Shown one piece after another: positions 58,626 to 64,000 of a stretch of 64,000 nt of DNA. Below the pieces are notes generated by a model, which was not told the DNA's origin, ran no database searches, and saw only the letters and a list, made by a program, of their open reading frames with translations. This DNA is from Streptomyces narbonensis (lineage in GTDB: Bacteria > Actinomycetota > Actinomycetes > Streptomycetales > Streptomycetaceae): NCBI RefSeq assembly GCF_014649015.1, contig NZ_BMSF01000018.1, forward strand, positions 83,905 through 147,904, written 5' to 3'. Positions within the stretch are counted from its first letter, which is position 1. Every line of letters begins with the position of its first letter. Made by a program: the position numbers and the translations under genes.

Positions 58626-61073
58626 ATGAGCAGCCTCTTTGACGACAGCTTCCTGGCCGGCCTCCAGAACCACTCCTCGGGGGAGGCCCCGCCCCCGCCC
58701 GAGGACCACGAGCACGGCGCCCCGGCCCCGGAGGAGGTCCCGCACGACCTCTTCGGGGAGCACTTCGACGCGCCCCCGCCCCGGGACACGTACTACCGCG
58801 ACGGCGCCGCGCGCCCCGTCGTCGACCCCGCCGCGCTCCTGGAGGGGCTGAACGAGCAGCAGCGCGCCGCCGTCGTCCACACCGACACCCCGCTGCTCAT
58901 CGTCGCCGGCGCCGGCTCCGGCAAGACCCGGGTGCTGACCCACCGCATCGCCCACCTCCTGGGCACGCGGCACGTCCACCCCGGCCAGATACTGGCGATC
59001 ACCTTCACCAACAAGGCCGCCGGCGAGATGAAGGAGCGCGTCGAGCAGCTCGTCGGCCCGCGCGCCAACGCCATGTGGGTCATGACCTTCCACAGCGCGT
59101 GCGTGCGCATCCTGCGCCGCGAGTCGAAGCGGCTCGGCTTCACCTCCTCCTTCTCGATCTACGACGCCGCCGACTCCAAGCGGCTGATGTCCCTGGTCTG
59201 CCGCGACCTGGACCTCGACCCGAAGAAGTTCCCGCCGAAGTCCTTCAGCGCCAAGATCTCGAACCTCAAGAACGAGCTGATCGACGAGGAGGCCTTCGCC
59301 GACCAGGCGGCCGACGGCTTCGAGAAGACGCTCGCCGAGGCCTACCGGATGTACCAGGCGCGGCTGCGCGAGGCCAACGCCCTGGACTTCGACGACATCA
59401 TCATGACGACGGTCCACCTGCTCCAGGCGTTCCCCGACGTCGCCGAGCACTACCGCCGCCGCTTCCGCCACGTCCTCGTCGACGAGTACCAGGACACCAA
59501 CCACGCCCAGTACACGCTCGTGCGCGAGCTCGTCGGCACCGGCTACGAGGACCTCGGCCCGGCCGAGCTGTGCGTCGTCGGCGACGCCGACCAGTCGATC
59601 TACGCCTTCCGCGGCGCGACCATCCGCAACATCCTCCAGTTCGAGGAGGACTACCCGGACGCGACGACGATCCTCCTGGAGCAGAACTACCGCTCCACGC
59701 AGACGATCCTCTCCGCCGCCAACGCCGTCATCGAGCGCAACGAGTCCCGCCGCCCCAAGAACCTCTGGACCAACGCGGGCGCGGGCGCGCAGATCACCGG
59801 CTACGTCGCCGACACCGAGCACGACGAGGCGCAGTTCGTCGCCGACGAGATCGACCGGCTCACGGACACCGGCGAGGCCAAGGCGGGCGACGTCGCGGTC
59901 TTCTACCGGACCAACGCCCAGTCCCGTGTCTTCGAAGAGATCTTCATCCGCGTCGGACTGCCCTACAAGGTCGTCGGCGGCGTGCGCTTCTACGAACGCA
60001 AGGAGGTCCGGGACGTCCTCGCGTACCTCCGCGTCCTCGCCAACCCCGAGGACAACGTCCCGCTGCGCCGCATCCTCAACGTCCCGAAGCGGGGCATCGG
60101 CGACCGCGCCGAGGCGATGATCGACGCCCTCTCCCTGCGCGAGAGGATCACCTTCCCGCAGGCCCTCAAGCGGGTCGACGAGGCGTACGGCATGGCCGCG
60201 CGCTCGGCGAACGCCGTGAAGCGCTTCAACGCGCTGATGGACGAGCTGCGCACCGTCGTCGAGTCCGGCGCCGGCCCCGCCGTCGTCCTGGAGGCGGTCC
60301 TGGAGCGCACGGGCTACCTGGCCGAGCTCCAGGCCTCGACCGACCCGCAGGACGAGACCCGGATCGAGAACCTCCAGGAACTCGCCGCCGTCGCCCTCGA
60401 GTTCGAGCAGGAGCGCGGCGAGGAGCCCGCGACCCTCGCGGAGTTCCTGGAGAAGGTCGCCCTCGTCGCCGACTCCGACCAGATCCCGGACGAGGACGAG
60501 GAGGGCCGGGGCGTCATCACGCTGATGACCCTGCACACCGCCAAGGGCCTCGAATTCCCCGTGGTGTTCCTGACGGGCATGGAGGACGGCGTCTTCCCGC
60601 ACATGCGCGCCCTCGGTCAGGCGAAGGAGCTGGAGGAGGAGCGGCGCCTCGCGTACGTCGGCATCACGCGCGCCCGCGAGCGGCTCTACCTCACCCGTTC
60701 GTCGATGCGCAGCGCCTGGGGCCAGCCCTCGTACAACCCGGCCTCGCGCTTCCTGGAGGAGATCCCGCCCGCGTACCTGGAGTGGAAGCGGACCGGTCCG
60801 ATGGCGAAGCCCGCCGGGCCGACCTCGGGCATCACCTCCTCGCTCTCCTCCTCCCGGTCGCGCTCCGGTCCGTCGGGCTTCGCCACCCGGCGCGCCGGCG
60901 AGAAGCCGGTGATCACGCTCTCGATCGGCGACCGCGTCACGCACGACCAGTTCGGCCTCGGCACGGTCACCGCGGTGACGGGGGTCGGTGCGGACGCCCA
61001 GGCGACGATCGACTTCGGCGACGAGAAGCCGAAGCGGCTGCTCCTGCGGTACGCGCCGGTCGAGAAGCTGTAG
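58626..61073 (+). CDS. pcrA: ATP-dependent DNA helicase PcrA/UvrD
   Basis: 815 residues, superfamily 1A. Motif order: LNEQQRAAVVHTDTPLL (Q motif), AGAGSGKTRVLTHR (Walker A), FTNKAAGEMKERV, VDEYQDTN (Walker B), GDADQSIYAFRGA, LEQNYRSTQTIL, LMTLHTAKGLEFPVVFLTGMEDG (given in part) and YVGITRARERLYL. The C-terminal tail (about 730-815, ITLSIGDRVTHDQFGLGTV) is the PcrA tail known to contact RNA polymerase. It unwinds DNA in repair and conflict resolution. A 75-residue acidic N-terminal extension is unusual for PcrA outside actinobacteria. Confidence 0.97.
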   Translation: MSSLFDDSFLAGLQNHSSGEAPPPPEDHEHGAPAPEEVPHDLFGEHFDAPPPRDTYYRDGAARPVVDPAALLEGLNEQQRAAVVHTDTPLLIVAGAGSGKTRVLTHRIAHLLGTRHVHPGQILAITFTNKAAGEMKERVEQLVGPRANAMWVMTFHSACVRILRRESKRLGFTSSFSIYDAADSKRLMSLVCRDLDLDPKKFPPKSFSAKISNLKNELIDEEAFADQAADGFEKTLAEAYRMYQARLREANALDFDDIIMTTVHLLQAFPDVAEHYRRRFRHVLVDEYQDTNHAQYTLVRELVGTGYEDLGPAELCVVGDADQSIYAFRGATIRNILQFEEDYPDATTILLEQNYRSTQTILSAANAVIERNESRRPKNLWTNAGAGAQITGYVADTEHDEAQFVADEIDRLTDTGEAKAGDVAVFYRTNAQSRVFEEIFIRVGLPYKVVGGVRFYERKEVRDVLAYLRVLANPEDNVPLRRILNVPKRGIGDRAEAMIDALSLRERITFPQALKRVDEAYGMAARSANAVKRFNALMDELRTVVESGAGPAVVLEAVLERTGYLAELQASTDPQDETRIENLQELAAVALEFEQERGEEPATLAEFLEKVALVADSDQIPDEDEEGRGVITLMTLHTAKGLEFPVVFLTGMEDGVFPHMRALGQAKELEEERRLAYVGITRARERLYLTRSSMRSAWGQPSYNPASRFLEEIPPAYLEWKRTGPMAKPAGPTSGITSSLSSSRSRSGPSGFATRRAGEKPVITLSIGDRVTHDQFGLGTVTAVTGVGADAQATIDFGDEKPKRLLLRYAPVEKL

Positions 61074-61084
61074 CGCGTGCGCGC

Positions 61085-61116
61085 GAGAGGGCCCCGGCTT
61101 CGGCCGGGGCCCTCTC
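61085..61116 (+). terminator. Terminator after pcrA
   Basis: A perfect 14-bp stem (61085-61098 with 61103-61116) capped by a TTCG tetraloop, 11 bp after the pcrA stop. Confidence 0.93.
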
Positions 61117-61163
61117 TCGTGAACTCTCGTGAACTCTCGTGAACTCTCGTGAACCTTCGTGAA
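61114..61163. repeat. 10-bp tandem repeat array after pcrA
   Basis: GAACTCTCGT occurs three times in perfect tandem (61121-61150), flanked by a partial copy at 61114-61120 and a diverged copy at 61151-61160. The array starts within the pcrA terminator and ends before the M23 peptidase stop. The 10-bp period equals one helical turn. It is probably a slippage product with copy-number variation between strains. Confidence 0.85.
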
Positions 61164-61178
61164 GCGAGGCGGTGAAGG

Positions 61179-62831
61179 TCAGCTGGTCGGGTCGAGACCG
61201 TGGCTGCGCAGCCAGGCCAGCGGGTCGATGGCGTAGCCGCCGCCCGGGCGGACCTCGAAGTGGAGGTGGGGGCCGGTGGAGTTGCCGGTGTCACCGGAGT
61301 ACGCGATGACGTCGCCGGCCTTGACCGAGCCGTAGCGGATCTTGGCGCTGCTGAGGTGGCAGTACCAGGTCTCGGTGCCGTCCGGGGCGGTCACGATCAC
61401 CATGTTGCCGTAGGCGCTGTTGATCTGGGTGCGGACGGTGCCGTCCGTCGCGGCCATGACGGGCGTGCCGGTCTGCACGGGGAAGTCGATGCCGGTGTGC
61501 ACGGACATCCAGTTGACGCCGGACTGGCCGAAGCGCGCGCTGAGCCGGTGGAGCTCCACCGGCAGCATGAACTTGGGGCGAAGGGCCTCCTTGCGGGCCG
61601 CTTCCTCCTCGCGCTTCTTCTTCTCGGCTTCCTGGCGGACGCGGAGGTCGATGCGCTCCTGGGTGCGGCTCGCGCGGTCGCCGAAGTCGCGGGCGTCCTC
61701 GCTGAGCGCGGCGAGCTGGGTGTCCAGCGCGCTGTTGGCGGCGACCTGCTTCACGGAGCCGGGGTCGGCCGCGGCGAGGGTGGTGGTGCTGTCCTTCTTG
61801 CCGCCGTCGTCGGTGGGGTTGGTGAGCCCGCTGACGGAGGCGGCGGCGATGCCGGCGACGCCCATGACGCAGGCGGAGGGGACGGCGACGGTCAGCAGGG
61901 CGGACCGTTTGGCGGGGGTGCGGCGGCGGCCCCGGCTGCTGCCCCCGCCGCGGCGCACGGGTCGGCCCGCGATCGGGGTCTCCGTGCGGAGCTCGACGTA
62001 GGGGTCGGCGGTGGGCTCGTCGGCGAACCCGTCCTCGGGCTCGACCACGAACTCGCCCGTGGGCTCGACCACGAACTCGTCCGTGTCGGCGGCGACGAAC
62101 TCGTCCGCGGGCCCTACGGCGAACTCGGCCGTGTGCCCGGTGACGAACTCCTCGGCGGGCTGCTCGGCGGCGCCGTGGGCGGTGTCGCCGAGGACGTCCA
62201 CGAGCTCGTCGGCGTAGGCGTACTCGGTCTGCGCCGGCGCCTGCTCGTGGGCGTAGTCGAAGGCGAACTCGGCGGTGTGCTCCGGCTGCGGGGTGTACTG
62301 CTGGGGGACGACAGCTTCGGCCTCGGGGGCCGCCTGGTTCCAGGCGGTCGCGTCGTAGGCGCCGGTCTCCGTCGCGAAGGCGGGGGCGGCCCACTGGCCC
62401 GTGGCGTCGTAGGCCTCGTAGCCGTACGTGCCCTGGGCGGCGTACGCGCCGGCGTGGACGGTCTCGTACTGGCCGGTCTGCTGGGCGTCGGTCCAGGCGG
62501 AGGCGTCCCACTGTCCGGTGGTGTCGTACTGCTGCCCGGTGGTGTCGTACGCGGTGTGCGGGGCGGCGCTGCCGTACTGGTCGGCGGCCTGCCACTGGCC
62601 CGTCGTGTCCCACTGGCCCGTGGTGTTCCACTGGCCGGTCGTGTCGTACTGCTGCTGCTGTCCCGCGGTGGTGTCGTACTGGCCGGTCATCCCGTACTGG
62701 CCGAAGTCCCACTGGCCGCTGTGGTCGGTCTGACCCGCCGGGTAGGCACCGAACAGCGGGTCGACGGCGAAGCTGCCTGTGGTGTGGGCGTCGTTTCCGA
62801 CGTACCCGGCGTGGGGGTGCTGGTCGTTCAC
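61179..62831 (-). CDS. M23 metallopeptidase with long disordered cytoplasmic repeat region
   Basis: 550 residues from the GTG at 62831. Residues 1-290 are low complexity: first many copies of a YDTTGQW-like unit rich in Gln, Trp and Tyr, then acidic Val/Glu repeats. A basic stretch (RRGGGSSRGRRRTPAKRS) and one membrane helix (about 312-335) anchor it, followed by a coiled coil (Lys/Glu-rich, about 385-425) and a C-terminal M23 domain with H445 and D449 (HTGIDF) and GPHLHFEV. It is a type II membrane endopeptidase acting on wall peptides. The aromatic repeats could drive self-association in the cytoplasm. Confidence 0.9.
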   Translation of the reverse strand: MNDQHPHAGYVGNDAHTTGSFAVDPLFGAYPAGQTDHSGQWDFGQYGMTGQYDTTAGQQQQYDTTGQWNTTGQWDTTGQWQAADQYGSAAPHTAYDTTGQQYDTTGQWDASAWTDAQQTGQYETVHAGAYAAQGTYGYEAYDATGQWAAPAFATETGAYDATAWNQAAPEAEAVVPQQYTPQPEHTAEFAFDYAHEQAPAQTEYAYADELVDVLGDTAHGAAEQPAEEFVTGHTAEFAVGPADEFVAADTDEFVVEPTGEFVVEPEDGFADEPTADPYVELRTETPIAGRPVRRGGGSSRGRRRTPAKRSALLTVAVPSACVMGVAGIAAASVSGLTNPTDDGGKKDSTTTLAAADPGSVKQVAANSALDTQLAALSEDARDFGDRASRTQERIDLRVRQEAEKKKREEEAARKEALRPKFMLPVELHRLSARFGQSGVNWMSVHTGIDFPVQTGTPVMAATDGTVRTQINSAYGNMVIVTAPDGTETWYCHLSSAKIRYGSVKAGDVIAYSGDTGNSTGPHLHFEVRPGGGYAIDPLAWLRSHGLDPTS

Positions 62832-62909
62832 CAACGTCTCTCTCGCCTCGGCAGCAGGACCATTCCGGGGTGGTCCCGATGAGGGTGTCCCGGGGGAAGC
62901 AGTGGCGCG

Positions 62910-62939
62910 ACTGTACCCGGCGGTATGCGCAACCGACAA
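62910..62939 (-). promoter_or_regulatory. Promoter of the M23 peptidase gene
   Basis: On the minus strand TTGTCG (62939-62934), an 18-base spacer, and TACAGT (62915-62910) form a good housekeeping promoter. The leader would be about 73 nt, too short for a large riboswitch. Confidence 0.6.
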
Positions 62940-63059
62940 TCTTCGGAGGGGTTCGGCCGCGCAGGAAACGGGCAATCGGCCGTGTTTCGCCAGCTCGCGG
63001 GGAGAGCTTTGGCCTTGTGTTCGAGGAACGTTCGAAGAACAGGGCGTGGCGAGTGGACG

Positions 63060-63899
63060 TCAGGCGACGGAGGCTGCTCCGGATTCCCCTTCGCGCGCGC
63101 CCGGAGCCACCGGTCCGCCCGCGTCCAGGGCGCCGAGCACCCCGGCGGCCACCGTCGGGTGGACGGGCAGCGCGAGATGGCCGATGCCGCTGACCCGGAC
63201 GTTGTGCACGAGGAGGTCGGGGTGGTCGAGGCGCGCGGTCTCGACCGGCGCCATCACCTGGTCGAGATCGCTCCAGAAGCTCACGAAACGCGTGCGGCAG
63301 CCGGGCGCGGGGCCGGCCAGCTCCCGCAGGACCGGCGAACCGGGGCGCATCTGCCGCACCAGCGGATGGGCGTCGGCGAGCGGGGCCACGGTGGTGCCGG
63401 AGTGCGGGGTGCCGAGGGTGACCAGGGTGCGCACCCGGGTGTCACCGCCCAGGCGCTGTACGTAATAACGGGCGACGAGCCCGCCCAGGCTGTGCCCGAC
63501 GATGTCGACCTCGGCGTGTCCCGTGCGGGCCCGGATCTCCTCCACCCGCCGCCCGAGCAGCTCGGCGGCGCTCCGCAGGTCGCAGGTGAGCGGCGAGTAG
63601 TTGAGGGACTCCACACAGTCACGGCCGTGTCGGCCGAGGACGCGGCGCAGCAGGACGAAGACGGAGCGGTTGTCGACGAAGCCGTGCAGCAGGACCACCG
63701 GGCGCATGCCCGGGGTGATCGTCGCGTCGGGGCCCGTGGCAGGGTCCGTGGAATCACCGGCGGCGGGGCCGGTGGCGGGAGAAGCGGGGGAGAGGCGCTC
63801 GGCCGCGATCCCGGAGGGGTAGAGGACGAGATGCCCGGTGAGGATCGCGAGCTCCAGGGCGGTGGCCTTCATCAGGGCGGTGACCTTGGAGAGCTCCAT
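63060..63899 (-). CDS. Alpha/beta-hydrolase, lipase/esterase type
   Basis: 279 residues from the ATG at 63899, chosen for GGGAGG eight bases upstream. The fold opens with PVVLLHGFVDNRSVF (oxyanion region), the nucleophile elbow GHSLGGLVARYYV, VTLGTPHSGT and a late His (GIGHLALPVHPTV), as in triacylglycerol lipases of the LipA/EstA group. An N-terminal hydrophobic helix (about 8-30) may anchor it in the membrane. A role in lipid or ester turnover is inferred; the natural substrate is unknown. Confidence 0.88.
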   Translation of the reverse strand: MELSKVTALMKATALELAILTGHLVLYPSGIAAERLSPASPATGPAAGDSTDPATGPDATITPGMRPVVLLHGFVDNRSVFVLLRRVLGRHGRDCVESLNYSPLTCDLRSAAELLGRRVEEIRARTGHAEVDIVGHSLGGLVARYYVQRLGGDTRVRTLVTLGTPHSGTTVAPLADAHPLVRQMRPGSPVLRELAGPAPGCRTRFVSFWSDLDQVMAPVETARLDHPDLLVHNVRVSGIGHLALPVHPTVAAGVLGALDAGGPVAPGAREGESGAASVA

Positions 63900-64000
63900 C
63901 GCCGACCTCCCGATCGACACGCGGGGCCGGACCGTATGGAGGTACGGCGACCTCCTCGCGGCTCCCTTGCGACCGGGCCCCGCTTGCGGCTGGTGGGCCC

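Noticed and set aside
61114..61163. CRISPR-like array
   Set aside because: The repeats are 10 bp and directly joined without spacers; no cas genes are in the window.
62832..63059. Possible riboswitch before the M23 peptidase
   Set aside because: The promoter at 62910-62939 leaves a leader of only about 73 nt with no conserved core.

Overview
This is about 64 kb of very GC-rich actinobacterial chromosome, almost certainly from a Streptomyces. The evidence is the codon bias, the GTG starts, the groESL1 operon under two CIRCE operators with a His-tailed GroEL1, and the developmental cluster whiD - bldM - shbA - guaB - guaB3. I see no prophage, CRISPR array, rRNA or tRNA. Most of the window looks like conserved core chromosome with short accessory inserts.

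Layout. 1-4.35 kb: end of rimI, tsaD, a coupled small gene, a lipoprotein polysaccharide deacetylase, and a DGPF/YCII protein next to an ECF42-type sigma gene that is frameshifted as read. 4.35-9.65 kb: a beta-propeller protein, an unknown protein, a THUMP-like methyltransferase, a second deacetylase lipoprotein coupled to a repeat-containing lipoprotein, and a membrane protein. 9.65-12.85 kb: groES-groEL1 and a SnoaL-type protein. 12.88-16.31 kb: a large STAND/NACHT-like ATPase with alpha-helical repeats (accessory). 16.3-23.7 kb: a sugar-uptake island (binding protein, two permeases, 2-hydroxyacid dehydrogenase, DeoR/LacI-type regulator, DUF2264 protein) whose two outward promoters share an operator motif. 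23.7-26.2 kb: SDR, MOSC and LysR genes. 26.2-31.4 kb: whiD, bldM, shbA, guaB and guaB3, tying development, housekeeping sigma supply and GMP synthesis together. 31.4-35.2 kb: a membrane protein, a nucleotide-sugar dehydrogenase homologue lacking its catalytic cysteine, and glpD. 35.4-43.3 kb: three consecutive membrane Ser/Thr kinase-like proteins, the middle one a pseudokinase with a very long insertion in its activation segment. 43.5-47.1 kb: succinic semialdehyde dehydrogenase and a GMC oxidoreductase with a four-cysteine cluster. 47.6-49.8 kb: chorismate mutase, preceded by a candidate Phe/Tyr leader peptide and attenuator, divergent from guaA. 49.9-53.2 kb: class II aldolase, a membrane protein whose stop codon abuts a 199-bp MITE-like element, DoxX, and a small antisense-overlapping membrane protein. 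53.1-56.6 kb: a PspC membrane protein divergent from a PspC-histidine kinase/LuxR regulator pair, with an 11-bp-arm inverted repeat between them. 56.7-64 kb: an NlpC/P60 hydrolase, a membrane protein, pcrA, an M23 peptidase and a lipase-like hydrolase.

The strongest candidates for undescribed biology are the chorismate mutase leader/attenuator (47.98-48.11 kb), the split pseudokinase (38.15-41.39 kb), the shared operator logic of the DUF2264 sugar island, the cysteine-less nucleotide-sugar dehydrogenase, and the STAND ATPase with an N-terminal amyloid-like motif. All functional statements come from reading motifs in the sequence; no database search was run.
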